From an uncultured Nitrospirota bacterium (lineage in GTDB: Bacteria; Nitrospirota; Nitrospiria; Nitrospirales; UBA8639): a stretch of DNA of 64,000 bases. Every line of letters starts with the position of its first letter. The stretch's first letter is position 1. Location: assembly GCA_937139405.1 (NCBI GenBank), contig CAKZPV010000032.1, positions 124,001 to 188,000 of the forward strand, written 5' to 3'. The notes beneath the pieces were generated by a model. That model ran no database searches. It saw only the letters and a list, made by a program, of their open reading frames with translations, and was not told the origin of the DNA. The position numbers and the translations under genes are program-made. Below, piece by piece: positions 8,419 to 17,592 of this stretch.

Positions 8419-9669
8419 TTAATAGTGTGAACAGAAGGCACGAGAGAGATCGTTTTTCCAAGCTGCAGCACGCTCAGCTTCAACCCGAAAACCGACTCCT
8501 GCATCTCGATCATGAGGACAAAAACGCAGGCGGAAGACCGTGAGAACACTAATGGTTTCCATCAGAGCAGCGGCCACATAAAATCCTGATGGCTCGCCAT
8601 GATATTTATATGGAAAAAATGTAGTCTTGCGAAAATCACTGACATGGTGTTCCATTACTCCTGACCGATCCAAGCAGTTATAAGTTTCGGCGTATAATCC
8701 TCCAGTTCCTGTCCTCAATTCCTTAGCCGTGTTTCGATAAAGCTCATCATAGACCCGAAGCGGATACAACGGTTTGGCCGCGAGGCTACCCAAAGGATTA
8801 CGATCAAACACCATTGCCACTTCAAACAAAAATCCAAAATTTTTGATATGCTCCACTGCTTGAAAAAATCTATCTAAATTCCCTTCCGTGACTATCTCAA
8901 TAAACGAGTCCATGGCCATCCTGTGTTTTGCTGGAGCTACGAGCCAAAAATGCCATGTCTCTCGACTCTCTTTTCTCAAACCCTTATATCCCAACGCAAG
9001 ATTACCCTCTAGACGTAATCCTTCATCACACCACGGCCGATAGAATGTTTTCCGGGGATCTAGCCCACCACTTCCAGTAATATCGTGGTAGGGGTAACAG
9101 TGCACAAGCAAACTCAACGCATCAAATCGAGCTGAGGGAGAACGAATGGCGTTCAATCGGCACAGAGGAGAGGGGTTATCGGTCTTTCCTTCGACAAGAC
9201 TATTTGGGAGATACATGCACTCGTCACTAATCCGGGGAAGCCCTTTGACGGAGAATAGCCCTATGGAAGGACGAATCCCAATTTCTGGGTGGTCTTTGAG
9301 CACTTGATGACTTATGATAGCCCGCTCATGGTACTCCTCTCCCCATTGCACTGCCCCCAGAGCCTTTAGCAACTTTTCAGCGGAATACCGCGTTATACTC
9401 AAGCTCTTGGCTATGGCTGGTGCCCCAGCCGTTGTAAAGGGCTGGCCTCGTTGTTGGTGTTTACACAACACCAGATAGGCGGTAACTGGCTCTACCCATT
9501 CCTCTTGGCGAAAGTGAACCAAGAGTTTGGATAGAACAGCCAAATCAACTGAAAAAAATTTACCGGCCATGTCGATTCTTGTGATCGAGTTAATTCCCCG
9601 CTCCAATTTATTTAATCTGTATAAATTGCTTAAATCGGACAAGTGACCATTGTCTAAAGATAAAACCAA
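8419..9669 (-). CDS. hypothetical protein, possible HTH/replication-initiator-like protein of the island
   Basis: Intact 416-aa ORF; no family recognised with certainty; N-terminal segment (TAGAPAIAKSLSITRYSAEKLLKALGAV) looks winged-HTH-like. Confidence 0.55.
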   Translation of the reverse strand: MVLSLDNGHLSDLSNLYRLNKLERGINSITRIDMAGKFFSVDLAVLSKLLVHFRQEEWVEPVTAYLVLCKHQQRGQPFTTAGAPAIAKSLSITRYSAEKLLKALGAVQWGEEYHERAIISHQVLKDHPEIGIRPSIGLFSVKGLPRISDECMYLPNSLVEGKTDNPSPLCRLNAIRSPSARFDALSLLVHCYPYHDITGSGGLDPRKTFYRPWCDEGLRLEGNLALGYKGLRKESRETWHFWLVAPAKHRMAMDSFIEIVTEGNLDRFFQAVEHIKNFGFLFEVAMVFDRNPLGSLAAKPLYPLRVYDELYRNTAKELRTGTGGLYAETYNCLDRSGVMEHHVSDFRKTTFFPYKYHGEPSGFYVAAALMETISVLTVFRLRFCPHDRDAGVGFRVEAERAAAWKNDLSRAFCSHY

Positions 9670-9838
9670 CCATTAACCACGTTAAGAGTTTTTCGAAAAC
9701 TCGGTTTTCTTGGTCTCCAATTTTATTTGAAAGCCCCCCCCCTCACCTAGTTTGAAGCTTCACTAGGTCCTTCTAGTCTTGATGAGAAAATCAATCGCCT
9801 AATCCAAAGCTGTGCGATTGCAACATTGCGCATTCAGA

Positions 9839-10036
9839 TCATCGTTTATTTGATAGTTCTATGTGAGGTCGAAAATCTGCTAAAAGACGCTCCACCTCTT
9901 TTTCCGGGATCAAGATTAGGCGCCCAACTTTGATTGAATCTAATTCACGGCGCCAAACCTTTTTGCGAATGGTACTAACTTTGTACCCAACTCGATCTGC
10001 AAATTCAGCAATTCTGAGATTTTTTCTGCTGTTCAT
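9839..10036 (-). CDS. excisionase/MerR-like helix-turn-helix DNA-binding protein
   Basis: 65 aa, LRIAEFADRVGYKVSTIRKKVWRRELDSIKVGRLILIPEKEVERLL, typical Xis/HTH_17 layout. Confidence 0.75.
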   Translation of the reverse strand: MNSRKNLRIAEFADRVGYKVSTIRKKVWRRELDSIKVGRLILIPEKEVERLLADFRPHIELSNKR

Positions 10037-10203
10037 TTCGCCGCCCTCCTTCTTTGCTAATTGTTACTTGAATCACCTAGCTTTTATTCATTGGGATTTA
10101 TGTTGTATTATAGACATTACTAATTACATCAATAAATACCACATCGAAACGTATTCTTTTGTAATTTGGATATGACAATTACTTACAAAGAAAGGGATTC
10201 GGA

Positions 10204-10899
10204 ATGCTAAAAATGGACTCAAACCTCAAGCGCAAGATTGAGCAAGCAAAAAGGCGAGTCATCACTACACCTCGCCAGGCACTAATTTGGATATTGCGAT
10301 TTATTAACGAAATTGCAATAGATAATCTTCCAGAAAAAGACTGGGAGAAGATTCAGGTAGAGATCACGGTCTTTTCTTTCTACTTTCCTCAATTCCAACG
10401 TGGAGCCTGTTTTTTGTCCATTAATTCAAGAAGTTTTTTTGAATCTATACCAAACGACCAGTATCCCAGACTTCCAAGTAAGAAGGAGGCTACAAAATAC
10501 CAGTCTGATGCACAAAATATATTTTATACATTTCAAAATTCAAAGTTTACAGCTCAATCTTCTCCTTTAACTTTCGATAACGTTTTTGAAGAAAAGATTC
10601 CAATGGTTTTTTCTGCGAAATTTCAAGTCATCCAAGGCAAACAATCTGCAATTTTCACAGCATGGATAAAGGATAGGCGATATTTGTTTCGTATCAATCT
10701 AATATTGGTACTTGGGCAATTCATGCCAAACGTTAAGTCATGCAATGCTTGCAAGCGATTTTTTCTTACCAGGCGAAGCAATCAAATGTTTTGTAGCAAT
10801 CGTTGCGCTACCCGTGTCATGCAACGTCGTAAACGCAATACTCCGCCTAGTCGTTATGGGAAACCTGGGCGTCCCAAGGCAATTAAGAACAACGGATAG
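10204..10899 (+). CDS. CGNR-like zinc finger domain protein
   Basis: C-terminal CNACKRFFLTRRSNQMFCSNRCATRVMQRRKR. Confidence 0.65.
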   Translation: MLKMDSNLKRKIEQAKRRVITTPRQALIWILRFINEIAIDNLPEKDWEKIQVEITVFSFYFPQFQRGACFLSINSRSFFESIPNDQYPRLPSKKEATKYQSDAQNIFYTFQNSKFTAQSSPLTFDNVFEEKIPMVFSAKFQVIQGKQSAIFTAWIKDRRYLFRINLILVLGQFMPNVKSCNACKRFFLTRRSNQMFCSNRCATRVMQRRKRNTPPSRYGKPGRPKAIKNNG

Positions 10900-10938
10900 C
10901 GATACTTCTAGAAACATTCTCAAAAAGGAAAACGAACT

Positions 10939-12036
10939 ATGACCAAAAAAATACAGGGCCTCCTAGAAAAACCCAAAGGTTCTGGGAAATGGTATGTCCG
11001 GATCAAACACCATGGGAAAGAACGGTTGGTTCGTGTAACAGGTAAGGCTCAAGGAAAAGCCGTTTATACTCGACTGCGTGCAGAAATTATCGAAGGCCGG
11101 TATCAACCTGAGCGTGTTCGGCCCATCACTTTAAAAACGTGGATTACTCGCTGTTTAGAAGGTACCACCAACAGGGATAAGCAGCATGAGGAGCAACGGT
11201 CAAAATATTGGTCAACAATCTTTGGAGACCGTTTGCTTTCAGAAATTTCTAGCGAAGAGATTCGACACCATCAAGCGAAAATGATGAATTCTGGGGAATG
11301 GAAACCTTCAACTATCAACCGATATCTGTCTGCCTTGCGCCGAATGCTCTCCTTGGCGGTCAATGATGGCAAGCTGCTTCGTCATCCTATGAAGGGGATC
11401 AAATTTTTCCCGGAAGCCCAACAAGACCGCTTCTTTAGTGAGAAGGAACTCCAAACCATTTATCAACTCATTGAGCCTCAGGCCTGGAGAGAGGTGCACT
11501 TTTCCATTGAAACCTGTTTGCGAGCGAGCGAACAGTTTTTGTTGAGATGGGAACATGTAAACTTTGAATCCAAAGTTCTGACGATACCGTTGAGCAAGAG
11601 TAATCAAACCCGCCGAGTTCCCTTAAGCGATCAAGCTCTGGTTATTTTGCGCTCTTTAGACTCGGCTCTTGAAAGCCCCTGGGTTTTCCCTCAACCTTCT
11701 GATTGCTTGAAACCCAAGAATCCGTATGCAGCTGGCGAACATCTAGAACGAATTCTTCGAAAAGCCGGCTTAACAGGTTCGTGGCATGTGCTCCGGCATA
11801 CGGGTGCTACGCGTCGCTTGTTAGCAGGAGTTGACCTAGTGACCGTGTCAAAAATTCTCGGTCACCGTTCTATTCAAACGACCATGCGATATCTGCATTT
11901 AGTTCAAGATCATATGGCTTCAGCTATCAATCGAGGATCACTGGTTGTGGGGGTGAACGGAGAAAAATTTTCTATCGAAGGTGGGACTAAAAGTGGGACT
12001 AAAGTAGTAAGACCTACGTCAAAAAACGTATTGTAA
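10939..12036 (+). CDS. tyrosine recombinase / phage-type integrase
   Basis: SAM-like N-terminal domain; catalytic region TCLRASEQFLLRW, HVLRHTGATRRLL, LGHRSIQTTMRYLHL. Confidence 0.93.
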   Translation: MTKKIQGLLEKPKGSGKWYVRIKHHGKERLVRVTGKAQGKAVYTRLRAEIIEGRYQPERVRPITLKTWITRCLEGTTNRDKQHEEQRSKYWSTIFGDRLLSEISSEEIRHHQAKMMNSGEWKPSTINRYLSALRRMLSLAVNDGKLLRHPMKGIKFFPEAQQDRFFSEKELQTIYQLIEPQAWREVHFSIETCLRASEQFLLRWEHVNFESKVLTIPLSKSNQTRRVPLSDQALVILRSLDSALESPWVFPQPSDCLKPKNPYAAGEHLERILRKAGLTGSWHVLRHTGATRRLLAGVDLVTVSKILGHRSIQTTMRYLHLVQDHMASAINRGSLVVGVNGEKFSIEGGTKSGTKVVRPTSKNVL

Positions 12037-12071
12037 AATGAAGATAAAAAATCATAAGCATTTGATTTCAT

Positions 12072-12160
12072 TGGTGCCGGAGGCCGGACTTGAACCGGCA
12101 CGGGCCGTTAAGCCCGAGGGATTTTAAGTCCCTTGCGTCTGCCTGTTCCGCCACTCCGGC
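12072..12160 (-). tRNA. tRNA-Leu(TAA)
   Basis: GCCGGAGTGGCGGAACAGGCAGACGCAAGGGACTTAAAATCCCTCGGGCTTAACGGCCCGTGCCGGTTCAAGTCCGGCCTCCGGCACCA: paired 7-bp acceptor stem, long variable arm, TAA anticodon, encoded CCA. Confidence 0.96.
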
Positions 12161-12301
12161 AGCGTTCAGGTGAGTGCGCTGACTGTACCACTCCCTCTAA
12201 ATCGGTGCAAGATTTCTTAAAAAATTTCGGCGCCTTGACTCGATACATTGCTGAATTGCTTAATAAGAATTATTTGCTGCATTGACCGTTTGTCTTTCAA
12301 G

Positions 12302-12340
12302 AAAAAAAAAGGAGGATGCGAATATTTCGCATCCTCCTTT
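12302..12340 (-). terminator. intrinsic terminator downstream of pal-like gene
   Basis: AAAGGAGGATGCGAA-TAT-TTCGCATCCTCCTTT perfect 15-bp stem, T-run on minus strand. Confidence 0.85.
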
Positions 12341-12384
12341 GATCAACTCCAATTCACCCTCGACACCTCGAAGGGGGAAAAAGA

Positions 12385-13485
12385 TTAAGATTGATTCATC
12401 CGAACCACCATATGATTTCGACGGTTTTCCTGGAAACAATTTTCATTATTATTTTGACAGAAAGGCCGTTCCTTCCCATACGATACAATATTGAGACGAT
12501 GAGGTTGGACCCCCAAATTGACTAAATATTCACGGGCCGCTTCTGCTCGTTTTTTCCCAAGAACGAGATTATAATCTTGGGTCCCACGTTGATCACAGTG
12601 TCCCTCAATCGTCAAGGCTTTTTCAGGATGGGCATGCAACCATTTGGCGTCTTCTTCAAGATATTTTGCACCTTCTGAAGAAATACTCCAACTATCAAAG
12701 GCAAAATATATATCCTGAATTCGTACCTCAGAGGCACCACTCGAATTCCCTGTTTCCAAAAATTCTCCACTTGAATTTCTCGTTGCTGTCGAACGAGAAC
12801 TTTTAAACCCATTAGCTTGAGCAATGTCCAGACCGGGTACATACTCAGGCGACACTCCGCCGTTTTCCTTGACATACGCTTGTGCCCACTTTTCAGGGTT
12901 GACCTCTGCTTGCGATGCATTCCCCTGACTAAACCCATCGACAGCCCCATAGTTCGACCCACTCCCGGAAACGCCATCGTAATCATGACCATACTGACCC
13001 ATCGTACCATTGCCTCTGGAACTAGATGAACCGGCTTTTGAAGGATCTCCATAAAATTCTTGACTGCTGCGTTTTTTTCGCAAATAGGCATTTGCCCAGG
13101 CTTCGGGATCAGCATTACTTGCATTTGCTGATCCACTCCCAAATCCTGTTACGCCTCCCTGATTGGGGCCTTTTCCATCCACTCCGCCAAATTGGCGGCC
13201 ATAATCTGACCCACTTCCAATAACAGATGAAGCATCATTCATCCCAGCCATTTCTGAATTTGTAGCCCCACTTTTGTTCGATGCTCTACTGCCATTATTT
13301 CCATGCACGATACCTCCATGCATAGTGGAACCATCAGCAGACGCCTTCAGTCCCTCTTCTAAGCCCATTCCTTCACCTTCAGAATTTGCCCCATATTTCA
13401 CTGAATGCCCACTACACCCAGAAACCAGAAACATCCCCAACACGATCATGAAAAAAAGCTTATTGTTGTTTTGACTCACGCACAT
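12385..13485 (-). CDS. pal: OmpA/Pal family peptidoglycan-associated lipoprotein with repeated linker
   Basis: Lipobox VSGC; C-terminal OmpA domain IYFAFDSWSIS...LTIEGHCDQRGTQDYNLVLGKKRAEAAREYL; linker repeats ADPEAWANAYLRK / VNPEKWAQAYVKE. Confidence 0.88.
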   Translation of the reverse strand: MCVSQNNNKLFFMIVLGMFLVSGCSGHSVKYGANSEGEGMGLEEGLKASADGSTMHGGIVHGNNGSRASNKSGATNSEMAGMNDASSVIGSGSDYGRQFGGVDGKGPNQGGVTGFGSGSANASNADPEAWANAYLRKKRSSQEFYGDPSKAGSSSSRGNGTMGQYGHDYDGVSGSGSNYGAVDGFSQGNASQAEVNPEKWAQAYVKENGGVSPEYVPGLDIAQANGFKSSRSTATRNSSGEFLETGNSSGASEVRIQDIYFAFDSWSISSEGAKYLEEDAKWLHAHPEKALTIEGHCDQRGTQDYNLVLGKKRAEAAREYLVNLGVQPHRLNIVSYGKERPFCQNNNENCFQENRRNHMVVRMNQS

Positions 13486-13945
13486 AAGATCCTCCTGGTA
13501 GTAATGATTACCGGGTTCATTGGTTTCTATTGCAATTTATTCTCTTCACCTTCATTGGCATCCACTCGCTCAGAAGCCAAAAACGGCCTCTTTTATATAG
13601 AACGTAAAAAGCCTACCCAATTAACCTTTTCGGCAGGTTGGCCAGGAACTTAAGGACGCCCAATAAAATTAACGAATATGCTGGTATATCTTTCATCGGG
13701 TAGGAACCAACACACGCGGCTACACAATACCTCGAAAAAACCCTTCTCAACACCACGCAATGAATGTCAGATGTGTTCTAGATGGGAATTTAGGCAGGAC
13801 ATATCTGAGAATCATCACCATTTGCTGGGTGAGGCTACAGAATTAGGGGCAACAGGCAACATGATAAACAAAACCGTTTACCCGTTGAATAGAAGGAAAC
13901 TTTGGGGCAGGAAACATGGCTGAAAAAATCGACGCCAAGGAGAGC

Positions 13946-14968
13946 TTAAGAGCCACTGGGAGATACGGAAGGAAGCACCGCAGCTTGATACCACTTCCAA
14001 AATTCCACGACCCCTTCAGGTACCGATGTTTGAGGATCATACTGAAGATGTTCTCGTGTTTTTGAAATATCTGCAAAGGTATACGCAATATCAGCATCCA
14101 TCATAGGAGTCGAAGTTAATTGCGAAGACAGTCCTGCCAATTGTTCGATTTCTTTGACAAAATCAGATAAGAGCACCGGCTCACCACGACCCAGGTTTAA
14201 AATTTCATACCCCAATGGATGATCTACAGCTGCAACAAGTCCGCTCACAATATCCTTAACATACGTCCAATCTCGATACATGTTCCCATTGTTATAGAGC
14301 GGAACGTCGCATCCTGTAAAAATATTATCCAATACTTTATAGGCCATCATATCTGGTCGCCCACGTGGCCCATAGACTGTAAAAAACCGAAAAACGGTGC
14401 AATCTAATCCATAGAGATGATGATAGGTATGCCCTAACATCTCACTGGCTCGCTTACTTGCTGCGTAGGGTGCTAGTGGGCGATCACAGGTATCATCAGG
14501 GACAAAGGGGACCGTTTGGGTATTACCATAGACGGAAGAAGTTGAAGCAAAAATAAACGTCGGAAATTTCTCAGGCTTGTTCGGCCCAATTCGCCCAACA
14601 GCCGCATCAAGTAACGCTAGCGTTCCCATGACATTCACGTCGTAATATAAGCCTGGATTATCAATAGACACGCGCACCCCTGCCATTGCCGCGAGATGAA
14701 CAATCGCATCAATCTGATGATCAGAAAAAAGATCGGCAACAAGTTGCCGGTCACGGATATCTCCCTTGAGAAACTCAAAGGTCCCAGCCCATTTGTTGGC
14801 CAAGGCCTCCTCCCTCACTTCTCGAAGATTCGCTTCCTTGCGAGATGGATCATAGTAATCATTCAAATTATCCAGCCCAATAACTCGATCCCCACGTTTA
14901 ACCAGTTCTTCGACAGCATGACTCCCAATAAAACCTGCTGCCCCTGTGACTAAGATTGTTTTGGCCAC
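13946..14968 (-). CDS. NAD-dependent epimerase, UDP-glucuronate 4-epimerase-like
   Basis: TGAAGFIGSH, GLDNLNDYYDPSRKEANL, YAASKRASE, FRFFTVYGPRGRPDMM. Confidence 0.88.
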   Translation of the reverse strand: MAKTILVTGAAGFIGSHAVEELVKRGDRVIGLDNLNDYYDPSRKEANLREVREEALANKWAGTFEFLKGDIRDRQLVADLFSDHQIDAIVHLAAMAGVRVSIDNPGLYYDVNVMGTLALLDAAVGRIGPNKPEKFPTFIFASTSSVYGNTQTVPFVPDDTCDRPLAPYAASKRASEMLGHTYHHLYGLDCTVFRFFTVYGPRGRPDMMAYKVLDNIFTGCDVPLYNNGNMYRDWTYVKDIVSGLVAAVDHPLGYEILNLGRGEPVLLSDFVKEIEQLAGLSSQLTSTPMMDADIAYTFADISKTREHLQYDPQTSVPEGVVEFWKWYQAAVLPSVSPSGS

Positions 14969-15122
14969 TCCCTACTCCTTACCTCCTTAAAAAATGAATG
15001 CGCGCACGTATTACTTGCCTCATGTTCCCACGCTCACGTTTCGGTTGTTCCCACTAGAAGCTTAATTCCGAGGACACCCAATCACAACCTTTTGAACCAT
15101 ATGTTGAGAGGCATCAATTCCA

Positions 15123-15443
15123 TTGTTACAATGCATCATGATGAATATGATGGCCGGTAAAACAGCTGACGTTCCGTCTACTCAAGAGACCACAGATTTA
15201 GGAACAGGAAGAGATTTTGAAGCTGAAGTCATTGTGTTCAATTGCGATTGCCATACGTACCAAGAAGTCATCACATTGTTCTGTCACATTATTCCAAGCA
15301 TGACTCCGTCTAAAGCCTTTGAATTGGCTTGGCAGATCGACCACCAAGGCAGTGCTGTGGTCTTTCAAGGCGATATTAAGGAAGCTAATGATATCGGAAA
15401 CAAACTGGCAACAGGAGGCCTACGGATAGAAGTTCGACATTGA
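15123..15443 (+). CDS. divergent ClpS-like adaptor protein
   Basis: AEVIVFNCDCHTYQEVITLFCHIIPSMTPSKAFELAWQIDHQGSAVVFQGDIKEANDIGNKL follows the ClpS fold pattern. Confidence 0.65.
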   Translation: MLQCIMMNMMAGKTADVPSTQETTDLGTGRDFEAEVIVFNCDCHTYQEVITLFCHIIPSMTPSKAFELAWQIDHQGSAVVFQGDIKEANDIGNKLATGGLRIEVRH

Positions 15444-15472
15444 GCTTCCCACCACACTGTTACGCTCTATAT

Positions 15473-15970
15473 TTATTTTTTCTTCGCGACCCGAGGTTTT
15501 TTGACTCCACTAAGTTTTTTCAGCTTAGACGGTTTCCCTGGCGATTTTTTCTTAGGCAACGTTGCCTTCTTGATTCCTTGTTTTTTCTGAAGAGTCGGTT
15601 TTGTAGATTTTTTTGATGAAGGTTGGGCCGTTTCAGTTTTCCCCTTTAACTTTGATAGCCCTTTTGAGGCAGATTTAGGTTTTCTCGCATCTCCTTTTTG
15701 AGATTTAGAATCTGCTAAAGGCCCCTTCACTGCCTTTTCTTTACCCTTAGAAGTCTTTGAACCACTTTTTCCCCCTCCACTGGATGGCTTCAAAATAGGG
15801 AATGATGGCAATTTCTTCTTCTTTAACGCATCTCCGGAAAATACTTTGACTTGATAGAGCTCAAATAAGAGTTCAATAGACTTTTGATCCCCCTTTCGAG
15901 CCTGGGACAGAAGTCGGCGACGTTGATTCATTTCTTCTTCTTCTGTATGGGAAGTCACTCGCCGTTCCAT
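15473..15970 (-). CDS. lysine/serine/proline-rich basic hypothetical protein
   Basis: 165-aa ORF, low-complexity K/S/P-rich C-terminal two thirds. Confidence 0.6.
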   Translation of the reverse strand: MERRVTSHTEEEEMNQRRRLLSQARKGDQKSIELLFELYQVKVFSGDALKKKKLPSFPILKPSSGGGKSGSKTSKGKEKAVKGPLADSKSQKGDARKPKSASKGLSKLKGKTETAQPSSKKSTKPTLQKKQGIKKATLPKKKSPGKPSKLKKLSGVKKPRVAKKK

Positions 15971-16684
15971 ATGGTCAAATCCTTTTTTGGTGAAAAGATC
16001 ACCATTTTCTCTTCAAAATTGATAGCATCGCTATCTTACCTAACAAGATGACTCATTGGCAATATTCCCTAATGAACTTTTCTTGTAAGCAAAACCCATC
16101 AGAGCTCTGGAATAACCAAGGCAGCCTAAACACTCACAAACAAGATCACATTAGTACTATTGAGGGGATGATTAGAATGGAAAGAAAAAGTACACTTACT
16201 GTTGCTAGCAAGATTCTTCTTTTGCAAGCTATCAAAAACTTAGACAATAACTCGTAGCCAAGCTGCTCAACTCATAATACTTGAGGAAAAACATTGGTTA
16301 TGATTACTCAAATTTATCAGTAAAAATAGCAAAGTCAGCTAATAAATAATTCAAGCAACCATATCCAAGCCTTATAGATTTACCCTGTTCATCATAAATT
16401 GATCATTCTCAACCACAAAAACTATCATTTAAAAACCACATACGTTTGACACAAGAGAAGCATCTTCTGGATATTCTTCTGCTCCTAGTCTGTGGAGCAA
16501 AACCATCATGAAGAATGAGAAACTTGAAGACTAATAGAGAATATCATGGCTAAACATATTTAAGAATCAAGAGATTAATTGACAGTTATTAGAATTCACC
16601 GATATAGTCTTCTCACATATTTCTTGAATAAATTCAAATGCTTTCATTGTACAACGTTATTTAAATTTATCAAAAGGTAAGACC

Positions 16685-17503
16685 ATGCCCCAACAAGAAA
16701 CAGCCTATTCCGTTGACCAAATTGGCTATACGCTCGTGAGATTCAATAGTACAGGAATTTTCGAAACCCATAAGGATCGAATGGTCGATCCCTATGCTGA
16801 AACACGAATGCACAAGGTCCCTCAGGTTGAAGGCATACAATATGCGCCGCAGGAAACGACGAAGCTCCTTCCTGCTTTAGTCGTCCTGCATGATCAATGG
16901 GGTCTCACCTCTCACATTCAAGAATTAGCCAAGGGACTGGCTTGCCACGGCTATATCGTGATGATTCCGAATCTCTATGGTCGGCTAGGTGGAATGGTCA
17001 CAGCAAATGCAGAAGTGGCAGAAGCCCTCATGGAACGCCTTAACGAACAACAAGCTCTCCAGGACATCAATGCATGTTTTGAATATCTCAATTGCAACAT
17101 TGCAGAAGATACCCAACTCGAACGAACCGTGCGAAATGGGCATGGTGTCATCGGCATTGGAATGGGTGGGACGCTAGCGATTAAAGCAGCGGCACATCGT
17201 CGCAGGCTACAAGCAGCTGTGGCCATTGGCGGCAATGTATCTCTTGATCCTGAAACAGCTCAAGGTCTATTTTGTCCTCTGCTGATTCAGCAAGCAGGCC
17301 AAACCCCGCAAACCTCCACGGAAGCAGTTGATACCTTCTGCCAAACGGCAAAAGAGGCTGGGAAAACCGTCGATCTACAGACATATGCCGAAGCCTCTCC
17401 TGGATTCTGGTATCCACATTCACCAAACTATCGAGCGACTGATATGGAAAATGCCTTAGAACGCTCACTGGACTTTATAGGCAATCTCATCAAAAAATCT
17501 TAA
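16685..17503 (+). CDS. dienelactone hydrolase-family protein (possible pseudoenzyme)
   Basis: LPALVVLHDQWGLTSHIQELAKGLACHGYIVMIPNLYGR and GVIGIGMGGTLAI, DLH-like alpha/beta hydrolase layout. Confidence 0.75.
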   Translation: MPQQETAYSVDQIGYTLVRFNSTGIFETHKDRMVDPYAETRMHKVPQVEGIQYAPQETTKLLPALVVLHDQWGLTSHIQELAKGLACHGYIVMIPNLYGRLGGMVTANAEVAEALMERLNEQQALQDINACFEYLNCNIAEDTQLERTVRNGHGVIGIGMGGTLAIKAAAHRRRLQAAVAIGGNVSLDPETAQGLFCPLLIQQAGQTPQTSTEAVDTFCQTAKEAGKTVDLQTYAEASPGFWYPHSPNYRATDMENALERSLDFIGNLIKKS

Positions 17504-17592
17504 CGAAGATCCGTATAGGCGAGTCAATAGTCATAAAACGCAATCTGTTTCCATTCATTTTCCCCAACTCAATAATCTATCCGAGCATCATT

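Larger units (their letters stand above)
7637..12160. mobile_element. small tRNA-associated integrative element/genomic island
   Basis: Bounded by tRNA-Lys 3' fragment and intact tRNA-Leu; encodes tyrosine recombinase 36 bp from the tRNA-Leu 3' end, an Xis-like protein, a zinc-finger protein and an orphan 416-aa protein; noncoding repeat-rich left end. Exact ends not established. Confidence 0.6.

Noticed and set aside
9734-9769. C9 tract followed by CCTAGT...ACTAGG inverted repeat as a terminator or att site
   Set aside because: Stem only 6 bp, no T-run, no matching partner seen.
12612-13142. 176-aa minus-strand ORF inside the pal-like gene
   Set aside because: Out-of-frame shadow ORF of the Gly/Ser-rich Pal linker.
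16048-16257. 69-aa ORF in the AT-rich interval 15971-16684
   Set aside because: No RBS or domain support; composition consistent with noncoding sequence.
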